Positions 1-10,237 of a stretch of DNA of 64,000 nucleotides are shown here, piece by piece (within the stretch, counting starts at the first letter, position 1; each line of letters opens with the position of its first letter). The notes under the pieces were generated by a model. The model made no database searches. It was given only the letters and a program-made list of their open reading frames with translations, and was not told the DNA's origin. This stretch comes from an uncultured Ruminococcus sp. (lineage in GTDB: Bacteria; Bacillota; Clostridia; Oscillospirales; Acutalibacteraceae): positions 62,001 through 126,000 of the forward strand of contig CACYPH010000001.1 of the NCBI GenBank assembly GCA_902776185.1. Direction: 5' to 3'. The position numbers were made by a program, and so were the translations under genes.

Positions 1-251
1 TCAAGGTAAGCCTGCTCGGACGCGGGACTGCATGGCTCGATACCGGTACGCCGCAGGGAATGCTGAAAGCGGCGGAATATGTCGAGGCAGTCCAGTCCAG
101 ACAGGGCTACTATGTTTCCTGTATTGAAGAGATCGCGTGGCGACGCGGTTTTATTTCGTCCGAGCGTCTGCTTGAGCTCGGCAAGGAACTTGAAACCACG
201 GATTACGGCAAGTATATCGTGTCGCTGGCTGAAGAAGCGCTCGGCAAATAA
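1..251 (+). CDS. rfbA: Glucose-1-phosphate thymidylyltransferase, C-terminal end (partial)
   Basis: Only the last 83 or so codons are present, read in frame from base 3. The gene starts upstream of the window. The translated tail contains LGRGTAWLDTGTPQGM, EAVQSRQGYYVSCIEEIA and LETTDYGKYIV, which I recognise as the RmlA/RfbA C-terminus. RfbA makes dTDP-glucose from dTTP and glucose-1-phosphate in the cytoplasm, the first step of dTDP-L-rhamnose synthesis for cell-wall polysaccharide. The WLDTGT segment belongs to the conserved core and the tail helices to the tetramer and allosteric region. The stop TAA at 249-251 is followed by a hairpin. The rest of the rml operon should lie upstream. Confidence 0.85.
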   Translation, partial: KVSLLGRGTAWLDTGTPQGMLKAAEYVEAVQSRQGYYVSCIEEIAWRRGFISSERLLELGKELETTDYGKYIVSLAEEALGK

Positions 252-267
252 ATACAAGCAGTAAAAT

Positions 268-297
268 TCCCCTCTCACGGAGATCCGCGGGAGGGGA
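268..297. terminator. Intergenic hairpin, likely bidirectional terminator
   Basis: TCCCCTC at 268-274 pairs with GAGGGGA at 291-297, with an inner CGG/CCG stem. It lies between the convergent rfbA end and the lipoprotein gene. The minus-strand side is followed by AATTTTAC, so it probably serves the minus gene and possibly both. Confidence 0.5.
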
Positions 298-311
298 TTA
301 TGTATTGACTT

Positions 312-1601
312 TTAATAATAAACCTGTTCGTTGCCGTTATCGGCATAACCGCCGTTATTGCCGTAGTCGGCATAGCCGCCGTTGTCATAGCTGTTGCCGT
401 CGTCGGCGTATGCGCCGTTATCATAGCTGTTGCCGTCATCGGCATAGGCGCCGTTGTCGGCGTCGTAGCTGCCGGCATTGTTATCGTAGACCTCCTCTTG
501 CTGGGGCGCTTCTGTCTCAGGAGCCTTGGTAGCAGGAGCTTTGGTCGGTTCGACCTTCTTAGTGGCGGGTGCTTTGGTGGGCGCCTGGGTCGGCGCGGCG
601 GTCGCCTCGGTCGGATTGGCAGAGGCTTCCTCAGCTGCTTCGTTGTCTTTGTTGAGCGTATCGATCATGGAGAACAGCAGATCCTCAAAGGTCACGCCCG
701 GACGATAGAAGCGTTTGAGCGGAATGAAGGAGATCCTGTTCTGCTTGAGGGCGGAGAGGTTCGCGAGGTTGGGATCCGCTTTGAGCTTGTCGTATACCGG
801 AGAGTCGATGTTGCCGTTTTTATCGACGGTGCCGTCGAGGAAAAGGTAGGTCGGATTTGCGTAGCGGATATACTGCTCGTCCGCTTCGGTGACGTTGCCC
901 TTGTCATCGGTGACGGCGGTCGAGTGGAAGGCGGGGGAGGTCTTGCTCGCAAAGACGTTCATCGCGCCGTTATAGCCGAAAATCTTTGATTCGACGCTGT
1001 CTTTGACAAAGGTGCAGTAGTTGCCGTCGTCATCCAGATACAGGTATGCGTCGGTGACGACGATCTCCTGTGTTGTCGTGTTATAATCCTTGAGCAGGTC
1101 AAAGAGCTTGACATAGGCTTCCTCGCCCTTTTCACTGCCGTCGATGTTGCCGCCGAGCGCAGTGCCGAGGTCGATATACAGCTTTTTCAGATCTTCCTGA
1201 GAGGCATAGGGGTCAAAGACGGCGATCGTAATACCCGCATCTTCGATCTTCTTGCGCGCCTTATCGTCCAGCGTTTTATCCGCGATGACAAGATCGGGCT
1301 CAAGCGATGTAAGCGTATCGACCGCAGGGTTGTCGGCGCTTCCGACAGAGGTCAGAACGTCAAGCATCTCCTGGTCGCAATCGATCGAGCGTCCGATGAG
1401 CTTGGTATCGTAGCCCATATACATGATAATGTCCGCGAAGGCGTCGTTGAGGACGACAACGCGTTTCGGTTCTTCTTTGATTTCCGCGCCGCCGACGGAG
1501 ACGGGAAAGTTCTCTCCCTTATTATCGCCGCAGGCGGTGAAAACAGCCGCGACAGATATGATTAGGCATACCGCCATCATCAGAGAAAGCATACGTTTCA
1601 T
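312..1601 (-). CDS. Substrate-binding lipoprotein of the siderophore/cobalamin-binding fold
   Basis: The 429-residue product has a lipoprotein signal peptide (residues 1-24, cysteine in the FTACG context). It then has a type III periplasmic-binding domain: EEPKRVVVLNDAFADIIMYM, then LEPDLVIADKTLDDKARKKI and a second lobe to about residue 325. This fold (Peripla_BP_2) binds siderophores, haem or cobalamin at the outer membrane face for an ABC importer, but no permease or ATPase gene is adjacent. Residues about 330-375 are a Pro/Thr/Ala/Lys linker. The last 58 residues are an Asp/Asn/Gly/Tyr repeat ending in Tyr-Tyr, which is unusual for the family. The start is fixed by GAGGTG upstream of ATG and a TTGACT-N17-TACAAT promoter at 1653-1681. 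The ligand cannot be told from sequence. Confidence 0.8.
   Translation of the reverse strand: MKRMLSLMMAVCLIISVAAVFTACGDNKGENFPVSVGGAEIKEEPKRVVVLNDAFADIIMYMGYDTKLIGRSIDCDQEMLDVLTSVGSADNPAVDTLTSLEPDLVIADKTLDDKARKKIEDAGITIAVFDPYASQEDLKKLYIDLGTALGGNIDGSEKGEEAYVKLFDLLKDYNTTTQEIVVTDAYLYLDDDGNYCTFVKDSVESKIFGYNGAMNVFASKTSPAFHSTAVTDDKGNVTEADEQYIRYANPTYLFLDGTVDKNGNIDSPVYDKLKADPNLANLSALKQNRISFIPLKRFYRPGVTFEDLLFSMIDTLNKDNEAAEEASANPTEATAAPTQAPTKAPATKKVEPTKAPATKAPETEAPQQEEVYDNNAGSYDADNGAYADDGNSYDNGAYADDGNSYDNGGYADYGNNGGYADNGNEQVYY
318..482 (-). repeat. Tandem repeat encoding the Tyr-Asp-Asn-Gly-rich lipoprotein tail
   Basis: The codons for units such as GAYADDGNSYDN repeat nearly identically, about 36 bp per unit, with decay toward the 3' end. 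This forms the extreme C-terminus of the binding lipoprotein. The high identity suggests slippage or recombination and probable length variation between strains. Confidence 0.75.
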
Positions 1602-1652
1602 GATTCATACACCTCAAAAATATAGAAGTTGTGGGTAGCACATACCACCTCT

Positions 1653-1681
1653 ATTGTAACCAAAAGTCATGCAATAGTCAA
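1653..1681 (-). promoter_or_regulatory. Promoter of the binding lipoprotein gene
   Basis: On the minus strand TTGACT (1676-1681), a 17-nt spacer and TACAAT (1653-1658) form a good housekeeping promoter about 50 nt upstream of the start codon. Confidence 0.7.
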
Positions 1682-1749
1682 ATAAAACCATCGGATTTTT
1701 ATCAAAATTCACGAAAAATACAAAATTTTAAAAAATGGTTAAAAAAGTA

Positions 1750-1778
1750 TTGCATTTTTCGGGCGGAAGTGCTATAAT
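1750..1778 (+). promoter_or_regulatory. Promoter of the truncated 5S rRNA
   Basis: TTGCAT (1750-1755), exactly 17 nt, then TATAAT (1773-1778). A leader hairpin GTCGC/GCGAC (1786-1801) follows just before the 5S-like sequence. Confidence 0.75.
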
Positions 1779-1803
1779 AACACCTGTCGCTGAGAGGCGA
1801 CGA

Positions 1804-1901
<98 letters not shown>

Positions 1902-1975
1902 TTTTTATACTTGAAAATTGATGACGGCAATAGAGATCGTCTGTCTGCTCATACAATAATACTCGTTTCAGATGA

Positions 1976-2008
1976 AAAAGCGCTTCCGTTTTTGGCGGGA
2001 GCGCTTTT
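1976..2008. terminator. Terminator of the GH3 gene
   Basis: AAAAGCGCTTCCG and CGGGAGCGCTTTT form a near-perfect stem around a TTTTTGG loop. The flanking T-tract on the minus strand suits the gene ending at 2022. Confidence 0.75.
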
Positions 2009-2021
2009 GTGCTACTGATGG

Positions 2022-3728
2022 TTATGCGGCGATCGTGGGTTCATCCTCGGGTAGATCGGGGGTGATGGGAGCGGGTGCGTCGGTTGCCGCTTCGGATGCG
2101 GGCGCTTCTGTTGCCGCAGGGGTCGTTTCGGCGGCAGTCTGCGGTGCAGCAGAGGTATCTGCGCCGGACTTGATGATGCCCTCGCTGAATTTGAGGGTCA
2201 GGATCTTCTTGACCTTCGCATCGATCTGCTCTTGCTTGATATCGCCGCTCTCGAGCAGGCTTTCGATCGCATCGATATATGCGTCGAGATCGTCTGGCTG
2301 GAGGATGATATCGATATCCGCGTCAAACAGACCCTTGACGATCGTTTCGTAGTCCGTGTAGTTCTCGGTGATCGCGCCCATCGACATACTGTCGGTGATG
2401 ACGATACCGTTATAGCCGAGCTCTTTGCGGAGCAGCTCGGGCACGACCTTGGACGATAGGGTAGCCGGTGCGTCGGGATCGAGATCCTCGACGACCAGAT
2501 GACCGACCATCACCATATCTGCGCCGCCCTCGATACCGGACTTGAAGGGCAAAAGTTCGTTTTTCTTGAGATCCTCGACGGTCGCCTTGACATAGGCAAA
2601 TCCCTCGTGGCTGTCTTCCTCGGTATCGCCGTGTCCGGGGAAGTGCTTTAATACGTTGATGACGCCGCCGTCGTTGAAGCCCTGTACCGCCGCTTTGACA
2701 AGCGCTGCCGCCTGAGAATAATCGTCGGAGTAGGCGCGGTCGCCGATCACGGTGTTATCGGGATTGCTCAGTACATCTGCGACGGGAGCGTTGTCCATAT
2801 TGAAGCCGATCGCGCGGAGATTGGACGCGATGACCTCGGCATTGTCATGGGCGGTATCTTCGCCCTTGTCCTTGTATTCAAACATCGGCTTGAATTTTGT
2901 GGTGCCGAGCTTTTCGGCAACGCGCGCAACGTCGCCGCCCTCCTCGTCGACTGCGATGAACAGCGGGGTGGAGGAATATTTCTGAGAATTCGCGATCATT
3001 TCCTTGGTCTGTTCCTGATCAACGAGGTTATCTGCAAAGTAGATGATGCCGCCTACTGGGTATTCTGCGAGGCTTTTCTTGGTCATTTCGCCCGCTAAGG
3101 TGACGGCGCCCTCGGAATCGGAATCATCCAGTCCGGCGGTCAGCACCTCGGGGGTGACGATGAACAGCTGACAGATCTTGTCGCGGGTCGACAGATCCTT
3201 CATATAGGTATCCGCCAGCACGGAATAGTCCGGCTCGGTCGGCGCTTCGGTAGGAGGCTGGGTCGGGTCGGGCGTGAGGGTAGGCTCCTCGGGGATGGGA
3301 GGCGGCTCAGTGACGGCGATCTCTGCCGTGGCGTCCTTGTCCGGCTGAGGCATGATGACAAAGTGGATCAGCGCGAATACACCCGCGCCGACGATCGCAA
3401 AGCACAGCACGATCGCGAGGATCATCATCGCGAGCTTTTTGCCGCTGCTTTTGGCGGGAGCGTCATCCTCGTCGTCCTCAAAACGGCGGTGATCAGCTTC
3501 TGCGGGGGCAGTATCGTCTTTTTCGGTCGCTGCGGAGGCTTCGTCCAGGATCTTTTCGACGTCGTCCTCAATACGTTTTGTATCATCGTCGACAGGCGCG
3601 GGCCTCTCGGCGGGTTTTACTTTTTCTTTGGTCGGCGCAACGTCAGCCGGCTCTCTCTCATAACGGGGAGTGTGGCTGCCTCTTCTGCGGGGTTCGTCGT
3701 CTTCGATAAATCGAGGTTGTCTTGCCAT
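2022..3728 (-). CDS. Membrane-anchored glycoside hydrolase family 3, NagZ-like hexosaminidase
   Basis: The product has 568 residues. Residues 1-98 are charged and probably cytoplasmic. Residues 99-126 are a single membrane segment, then a Pro/Thr/Glu linker leads to a GH3 N-terminal TIM-barrel at about 175-535. The hexosaminidase signature KHFPGHGDTEEDSH (361-374) carries the His/Asp acid-base pair, and D446 in ITDSMSMGA is the expected nucleophile. NagZ-type enzymes remove terminal N-acetylglucosamine from muropeptides or glycoconjugates. The membrane anchor places this one outside the cell, which suggests wall turnover or host-glycan trimming. The last 30 residues are Ala/Thr/Pro-rich. AGGTGA precedes the ATG. 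Confidence 0.88.
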   Translation of the reverse strand: MARQPRFIEDDEPRRRGSHTPRYEREPADVAPTKEKVKPAERPAPVDDDTKRIEDDVEKILDEASAATEKDDTAPAEADHRRFEDDEDDAPAKSSGKKLAMMILAIVLCFAIVGAGVFALIHFVIMPQPDKDATAEIAVTEPPPIPEEPTLTPDPTQPPTEAPTEPDYSVLADTYMKDLSTRDKICQLFIVTPEVLTAGLDDSDSEGAVTLAGEMTKKSLAEYPVGGIIYFADNLVDQEQTKEMIANSQKYSSTPLFIAVDEEGGDVARVAEKLGTTKFKPMFEYKDKGEDTAHDNAEVIASNLRAIGFNMDNAPVADVLSNPDNTVIGDRAYSDDYSQAAALVKAAVQGFNDGGVINVLKHFPGHGDTEEDSHEGFAYVKATVEDLKKNELLPFKSGIEGGADMVMVGHLVVEDLDPDAPATLSSKVVPELLRKELGYNGIVITDSMSMGAITENYTDYETIVKGLFDADIDIILQPDDLDAYIDAIESLLESGDIKQEQIDAKVKKILTLKFSEGIIKSGADTSAAPQTAAETTPAATEAPASEAATDAPAPITPDLPEDEPTIAA

Positions 3729-3890
3729 ATTATCACCTGTTTCCCTTATTCTTCTTATCCTGTAACTTTGTTAATATTCCGAAAAGGAATATTTATAGTC
3801 TTATGTTAGCACAAAAGCGGCGTTCTTGTCACGCGTCATAACAATACTGTAATCTCAGGAAAAAAGGTTGTAATCATCTATCGGACGTAA

Positions 3891-3925
3891 GCAAAAAAAG
3901 AAGGGCGGAGCAGTTCGCTCCACCC
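3891..3925 (-). terminator. Terminator of the dockerin gene
   Basis: On the minus strand GGTGGAGC/GCTCCGCC pairs around GAACT (3903-3925) and is followed by TTCTTTTTTTG. Confidence 0.75.
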
Positions 3926-3950
3926 GCTGTGGTTTTGGCTATCGAAATGT

Positions 3951-4664
3951 TTATAGGTTTACAAGATGCCGCTGGATCGCGGTAGCGTCGAGGATGGAAC
4001 GAACGCCATCCTTATCATAGTCAGCAATAATAAGATCGTAAAGCATACCGGTGTCAGACAAACCGGTCAAATAACGCTGAATATGAGTCGCGTCCAAAAT
4101 TGTGATTGCCTGATCATTATCTATGTCGCCGCACAGAATAATACTGACATTCCCGCCCAAATCGCTTTTGTCCTTTGCTAATCCAACCAATGCTTCTACG
4201 AAGCCGTCGTACATTGAATAATCAAAAGGTTTAGTATCATAAATATCTCCTACAGTGATCGGTATGAACTCATCTTTTTTTACGTCGTAAACGCTCATTC
4301 CGAGAAGATTGTTTTCGATATCACTGATACGTACGATTACGCTGCCGAAGTCTACAGATATAGACAATGGTCCCTGGGGCTTACCGATTCTATATCTAAT
4401 CAACGCCCAATCGATCTCCCCGTCAGAATCATAATGGTAAAACAGTTCATTATATACTTCGAGTTGTGCATAATTAGGAAACTGGTTTATCCAATCAGCA
4501 TATTTTTCTTCGATTTTTTCTTTGAACAAAAACGTCGTCTTGTTTTCTGTATCGATCATTGGATCTGTTTTCATTTCACTTGTGCTATCAGCAGCCGGCG
4601 ATATCATGCACAATGGAATCAACAAGCCAATAACGAGCAATAGTGCCATTATTCTTCTCATCAT
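3951..4664 (-). CDS. Secreted protein with a C-terminal dockerin-type module
   Basis: The 237-residue product has a signal peptide (about 1-25) and a central domain starting near KIEEKYADWINQFPNYAQLE. Two F-hand calcium-binding repeats follow: GDIDNDQAITILDATHIQ and ADYDKDGVRSILDATAIQ. The central domain and the repeats are clearly paralogous to the C-terminal half of the protein at 56003-57106. Dockerins bind cohesins of scaffoldins, or act as calcium-dependent surface-attachment repeats; no cohesin or scaffoldin is visible here. The central domain is not one I recognise. The gene is monocistronic and has its own terminator. Confidence 0.75.
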   Translation of the reverse strand: MMRRIMALLLVIGLLIPLCMISPAADSTSEMKTDPMIDTENKTTFLFKEKIEEKYADWINQFPNYAQLEVYNELFYHYDSDGEIDWALIRYRIGKPQGPLSISVDFGSVIVRISDIENNLLGMSVYDVKKDEFIPITVGDIYDTKPFDYSMYDGFVEALVGLAKDKSDLGGNVSIILCGDIDNDQAITILDATHIQRYLTGLSDTGMLYDLIIADYDKDGVRSILDATAIQRHLVNL

Positions 4665-4820
4665 TAATACCCCTTTCTGGTTTTTATGTATAATATGTTT
4701 TATCCTATTATAAATATTATAGTATGACTATGTCAAGTATAAAATTACTAAATGCGTAATTTTATAACAAATATCAGTATTTTGTTACGATATATGTTAT
4801 CATGCGATCGAGGCGATATT

Positions 4821-5030
4821 ATGGTGAGAATCAAATTGTCGACACTGCTCGGCGAGCGTCGCATGACGCAAATCGAATTATCCAGAAAGACCGGCATCCG
4901 GCCGGCGACAATCAATGAGATCTATCACGAGCTATGCGAGCGCATCAACCTTGAGCATATCGACAAAATATGCGAAGCGCTCGGCTGTGATATCTCAGAT
5001 CTCTTAAAGTACGAGCCGAATAAAAAATGA
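4821..5030 (+). CDS. Small XRE-type HTH regulator
   Basis: I chose the internal ATG at 4821 (70 residues, MVRIKLSTLLGERRMTQIEL) because the HTH fold starts there and GAGGCG precedes it. An in-frame upstream ATG at 4752 would add a non-conserved leader. The fold is a single Cro/CI helix-turn-helix (ELSRKTGIRPATINEIYH) filling the whole protein, like the YozG/HTH_26 group. It is probably a cytoplasmic DNA-binding regulator with an unknown target. It stands alone between dockerin and gdhA genes and ends at a strong bidirectional terminator. Confidence 0.75.
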   Translation: MVRIKLSTLLGERRMTQIELSRKTGIRPATINEIYHELCERINLEHIDKICEALGCDISDLLKYEPNKK

Positions 5031-5040
5031 TAAGAAAAAA

Positions 5041-5068
5041 GCCTTGCAGGATTTGTGTCCTGCAAGGC
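5041..5068. terminator. Bidirectional terminator
   Basis: GCCTTGCAGGA and TCCTGCAAGGC form an 11-bp perfect stem with loop TTTGTG. A-rich and T-rich flanks allow it to work for both the HTH gene and gdhA. Confidence 0.85.
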
Positions 5069-5098
5069 TTTATGTATTTCAGAAGGAAACGATCTTTA

Positions 5099-6466
<1,368 letters not shown>

Positions 6467-6498
6467 TTATGCATGATTATTATTATCGCACAGTTAGC

Positions 6499-6527
6499 AT
6501 TATATAACATATAGGAAGGATTTGCAA
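6499..6527 (-). promoter_or_regulatory. gdhA promoter
   Basis: On the minus strand TTGCAA (6522-6527), 17 nt, TATAAT (6499-6504), about 55 nt upstream of the gdhA start. Confidence 0.8.
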
Positions 6528-6672
6528 GAGGGTTTTCAAAAATTTCATAAAAAACATAGAAATCCGCTTTGATTAGGGCAGTAATGTGGATAGTCTGCAA
6601 TAAGTGTGATTTAAAATTGCAAATAATTTAACGTTTTGCTGTGATAAAACACAGAGGATGAAGGATTGCAAA

Positions 6673-6713
6673 GCCGTTCCGTCATAACAGAGATGCGGTC
6701 ATCGGAGAACGGC
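6673..6713. other. Structured hairpin in the divergent gdhA / BspA-like interval
   Basis: GCCGTTC (6673-6679) pairs with GAACGGC (6707-6713) around a GC-containing interior. No strong T-tract follows on either strand. It lies upstream of the mapped promoter of the 6838 gene, so it is not a leader of that mRNA unless a second promoter exists. The rest of the 6446-6837 gap holds only the two divergent promoters. Confidence 0.4.
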
Positions 6714-6763
6714 GCTTGTTATTTGTGCTAAACCGGGGTGAATATTCTTGTCAAATCGGCACA

Positions 6764-6792
6764 TTGATATGCAGATTTGATGATGATATAAT
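6764..6792 (+). promoter_or_regulatory. Promoter of the BspA/FN3-like protein gene
   Basis: TTGATA (6764-6769), 17-nt spacer, TATAAT (6787-6792), followed by a short leader with GAAAGGAGATT before the ATG. Confidence 0.8.
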
Positions 6793-6837
6793 AATATAGT
6801 AAGCTGAAATGATGTATATCGGCGAAAGGAGATTAAC

Positions 6838-9800
6838 ATGAAGATCACAAAAAGGCTTTTTTCTTTTTTATTGGCACTGACACTGGTGATCGGCGTGATG
6901 GTGATCGCGCCCGTGACGGCGTCGGCGCTGGACAACGGAACGTTTACCTACAGAGTCCTTGAGGACGATACCGTCGAGATCACGGGCTTGGTAAGCTGGA
7001 AAGATCTGGAGACCGCATTCATCGATATCCCGGATGAGATCGACGACAAAACAGTCGTCGGCATCGCGGATAATGCTTTTGCCGACGATCAGGATCATAA
7101 TACGGATTTTGTAAGCTTGCCCGAAGAGCTGCGTTACATCGGCGCGAGTGCTTTTTACGGCGTAGAGATCGTAGAAAATCTGCATATCCCCGCAAGCGTG
7201 ACGACGATCGGCGACAAGGCGTTCGGCTTCGGATCGGACAGCGATAAGCAGTATGTCTGGCAGGTCTTTGGTGATGCCGGTTCTGCCGCTGAGACCTATT
7301 GTAAAAACAACGGGCTGAAATTCATCGATAACGCCACTCTCAATCATGAAGATTATCACAGCGAGATCCGGCTCAGAAAGCTGTTGGATAACGGTGAATA
7401 TGATTATGATAACACAAAGACAGTTCTGATGAATCTGGAGGTCGGCGAGCTTCCCGAGGGACTTTCCTTTGATAAAGATACCTTTACTCTTTCACTAAAC
7501 GGTTTCGATCACCCCGAGTATGAGCTGGTCATCAACAGAATTTGTGCGAAGCCGGTCACACTCTCTGTCAGCGGCGACAACTATCTCGGACATATCATGT
7601 TGGTTGTCGGAATGGATATGCCGCAGCTGAAAATCGTCGGCGACGGCACGCTGACGGTGAATCAGGATAAGCAGTATGACGAGGCGATCCGTCTGTCGCG
7701 GTACTATGCCGCGGAAGTATCGACAGAAACGGCGCTTGAATTCGGCAACGACGTCGGGCTGGCGCTGTACGGAAAAACCGCTGCGGCAAAGATCCTTCCT
7801 GCGGGTACGTCAGAAGGCGGGCTGAAAACGTCTCCGATCAAAACTGCCGACGGAGCTGAGATCAAGACGACAAAGACCCGGAACAGCTATGTCAGGAATC
7901 TTTCCGAGAGTGGTTACCTCTCGACCGAATACATTCCCAACCATGCTTATTCCTACCAATTAGGCTATAAAACGATCAATAAAAACGACCCCGACGGACA
8001 GTATGCCTTAGTGGATAATTATGACTGGGATACCGATACATATAGCTCGGTCGTATATCCCTACGTCTATGACAAGGCGCATGATATCTATGTCATCGAT
8101 TACTCCGATCCCCGGACCTATGACGACAGCGTCTATGATGCTTACGACGATAACGACGAGATGACAGCGCTGATGACAAAAGAGTACGACACTTCGCAAT
8201 ATCTGCTGGTTCGTGCGATGGACGGAAACGACTACCTGATTGAATCCTATCAATATGGAGATATCGAAGATTGCACCTCGATGAGCGTGATCGGGTATCA
8301 GTTTGATCGGCTCGATGAAAAGCTCCTCAGCAAATACGGCGATCCGTATGCGGTCATCGGAGAGGGCGACTGGATCGAACTCAGCGGCGGTTTGTCCGAT
8401 GAGGGCGCCGCGGAAAACCTCGGCGAAATCACCGGTATCGTATTCCCCTCGGATCCGATCCTCGGCTATCTCGCAACCCCGAAGGCTGACGACGGTTATG
8501 CCTATACCTATCAGTATTACACCGAAGAAGTCGGCGAGCCCGATGACTATGTCAACGTGTATTCCGTCAACAGATACTATTACAGCAAGGCGCTGGACTA
8601 TTACATCCGCGATTATGATTTCTACGAGGATGAAATGCCCGAAGCGATCTTCCTGCAAAGCTACACGCCGGTTTTTGATAACGGCGAGCGCGTTGAAGTG
8701 AAGAATTCCAAGGAATACGAAATCCGCTGGGATATGGATGTTTACACCGACGCCGACGGAAATCGGTATGTGTGTGATACTGACTACAACAAGACGACGC
8801 AGGAAAGAGTGATCACGGCTGTTTATCGGATGCAGGAAGTAGATGATCCGTTGAGCGAGAGCACGACCTATCTGTTTACGCCTGCCGATGACGTCGACCG
8901 TTCCGGGCTGACTGCGCTGACAGAGACCGTTTACCTGAATGATTACACTTATACGCTTTCGCAGACCGAGTATTTCTACAATCTGCCTGACTATATTAAA
9001 ACGATCGATACGCTCGACGTCGGCAACCTCTGGACCTATCCGTATATCAGCAGCAATCCCGACTGCAGCCCCTGCTATGTCCCGTTTATCGGTGAGGTCA
9101 ACCCCGATATCGAGGGCGCATATGTAGACGACGAGATCTGGACCAACACGACCGATAAAACCTTCTCCTCCAAGAAAATGCCTGCCGCGCTCAAGCCCGG
9201 CTACGCCTATGCTTATACGATGATCGTCAAGGCTGAGCCCGGCTATGTGTTCAGCGATGACCTGAGCTTCACCTATCTCAGAGAGGCGTGCCCGAACGCC
9301 AAGCTGACCCTGAGCAGTGACAAGCGCACCCTGACGATCGAGGGATTGGAAAAAGTGACCTTCCTGCTGGATACCCCGAAGCTCGCGGGTGTTGCCAACG
9401 TCTACGGCGGCGTTCAGGTGAAATGGAACGCGGTCAAGGGCGCTGCGAAGTACCGCGTGTTCCGCAAGGACGCAAAGACCTCCTGGAAAAAGGTCGGCGA
9501 TACCTCTGCGCTGAGCTTTACGGACAAAACGCCCGCTTCCGGAACAAAATATACTTATACCGTCCGTTGCATTTCTGCCGACGGCAAGGTCATGGCGAGC
9601 GGTTATGATACAACGGGCATGGCGATCACACACTTCGGCTCACCCGTGATCTCGAAGCTCGAGAACGTCAACACCGGCACAAAGATCACGTGGAAGGCAG
9701 TCAAAGGCGCGACCTACTACCGCGTACTGGTCAAGAGCGGCAAGACATGGAAATCCCTCGGGGATACCAAGTCGACGAGCTTTATCGCGAAAAAGCGCGC

Positions 9801-10170
9801 GAGCGGCACAAAGTATACCTATACCGTTCGTCCGATGAATGCGAAAAAGCAGTATATCGGCGCGTATAATACGAGCGGCTGGGCGGCGACCTTTATCGCA
9901 GCGCCTGCGCTGCCAAAGCTGACCAATACTAAGAACGGCGTGCAGGTGACCTATACAAAGCCCAAGGGCGGCACTTACTTCCGTATCATGAGAAAGACCG
10001 GCAAGGGCAAATGGGTCAAGATCGCCGATACCAACAAGACAAAGATCGTCGATAAGACCGCTAAGAAGGGCGTGAAATACACCTACACCGTCCGATGTAT
10101 CGCAAAGGGCGGCAAGACCTTCCTCTCCGGCTATAATACGACCGGCAGAACCATTACCTGCAAAAGATAA
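6838..10170 (+). CDS. Large secreted BspA-like protein with C-terminal fibronectin-III-like repeats
   Basis: The 1110-residue product begins with a signal peptide (cleavage near PVTASA-LD). One or two leucine-rich BspA-type units follow at about residues 60-130 (VVGIADNAFADD, LRYIGASAFYG, ASVTTIGDKAFGF). The middle is long, Tyr/Asp-rich and not recognised. The C-terminus has three repeats of about 90 residues with GVQVKWNAVKGAAKYRVFR, SGTKYTYTVRCIS and variants, typical of FN3-like modules in Firmicutes surface proteins. No LPXTG motif or membrane anchor is visible, so it may be released or bound noncovalently. Function is probably adhesion or polymer binding, by inference only. It has its own promoter and terminator. 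Confidence 0.8.
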   Translation: MKITKRLFSFLLALTLVIGVMVIAPVTASALDNGTFTYRVLEDDTVEITGLVSWKDLETAFIDIPDEIDDKTVVGIADNAFADDQDHNTDFVSLPEELRYIGASAFYGVEIVENLHIPASVTTIGDKAFGFGSDSDKQYVWQVFGDAGSAAETYCKNNGLKFIDNATLNHEDYHSEIRLRKLLDNGEYDYDNTKTVLMNLEVGELPEGLSFDKDTFTLSLNGFDHPEYELVINRICAKPVTLSVSGDNYLGHIMLVVGMDMPQLKIVGDGTLTVNQDKQYDEAIRLSRYYAAEVSTETALEFGNDVGLALYGKTAAAKILPAGTSEGGLKTSPIKTADGAEIKTTKTRNSYVRNLSESGYLSTEYIPNHAYSYQLGYKTINKNDPDGQYALVDNYDWDTDTYSSVVYPYVYDKAHDIYVIDYSDPRTYDDSVYDAYDDNDEMTALMTKEYDTSQYLLVRAMDGNDYLIESYQYGDIEDCTSMSVIGYQFDRLDEKLLSKYGDPYAVIGEGDWIELSGGLSDEGAAENLGEITGIVFPSDPILGYLATPKADDGYAYTYQYYTEEVGEPDDYVNVYSVNRYYYSKALDYYIRDYDFYEDEMPEAIFLQSYTPVFDNGERVEVKNSKEYEIRWDMDVYTDADGNRYVCDTDYNKTTQERVITAVYRMQEVDDPLSESTTYLFTPADDVDRSGLTALTETVYLNDYTYTLSQTEYFYNLPDYIKTIDTLDVGNLWTYPYISSNPDCSPCYVPFIGEVNPDIEGAYVDDEIWTNTTDKTFSSKKMPAALKPGYAYAYTMIVKAEPGYVFSDDLSFTYLREACPNAKLTLSSDKRTLTIEGLEKVTFLLDTPKLAGVANVYGGVQVKWNAVKGAAKYRVFRKDAKTSWKKVGDTSALSFTDKTPASGTKYTYTVRCISADGKVMASGYDTTGMAITHFGSPVISKLENVNTGTKITWKAVKGATYYRVLVKSGKTWKSLGDTKSTSFIAKKRASGTKYTYTVRPMNAKKQYIGAYNTSGWAATFIAAPALPKLTNTKNGVQVTYTKPKGGTYFRIMRKTGKGKWVKIADTNKTKIVDKTAKKGVKYTYTVRCIAKGGKTFLSGYNTTGRTITCKR

Positions 10171-10191
10171 TTGAATCGCGCATAAACAAAG

Positions 10192-10222
10192 AACGCCGCT
10201 TCGGGTCTACCGAAGCGGCGTT
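10192..10222. terminator. Bidirectional terminator between convergent genes
   Basis: AACGCCGCTTCGG and CCGAAGCGGCGTT form a 13-bp perfect stem with loop GTCTA. Confidence 0.85.
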
Positions 10223-10237
10223 GCTGTATGAAAATTT

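Noticed and set aside
6640..6720. c-di-GMP-I riboswitch upstream of the BspA-like gene
   Set aside because: Only the GCAAAGCC-like core resembles it; the GNRA-capped stem is missing and the mapped promoter lies downstream.
8008..9633. 541-codon minus-strand ORF across the BspA-like gene
   Set aside because: Antisense shadow; the plus strand has signal peptide, promoter, ribosome site and FN3-like repeats.
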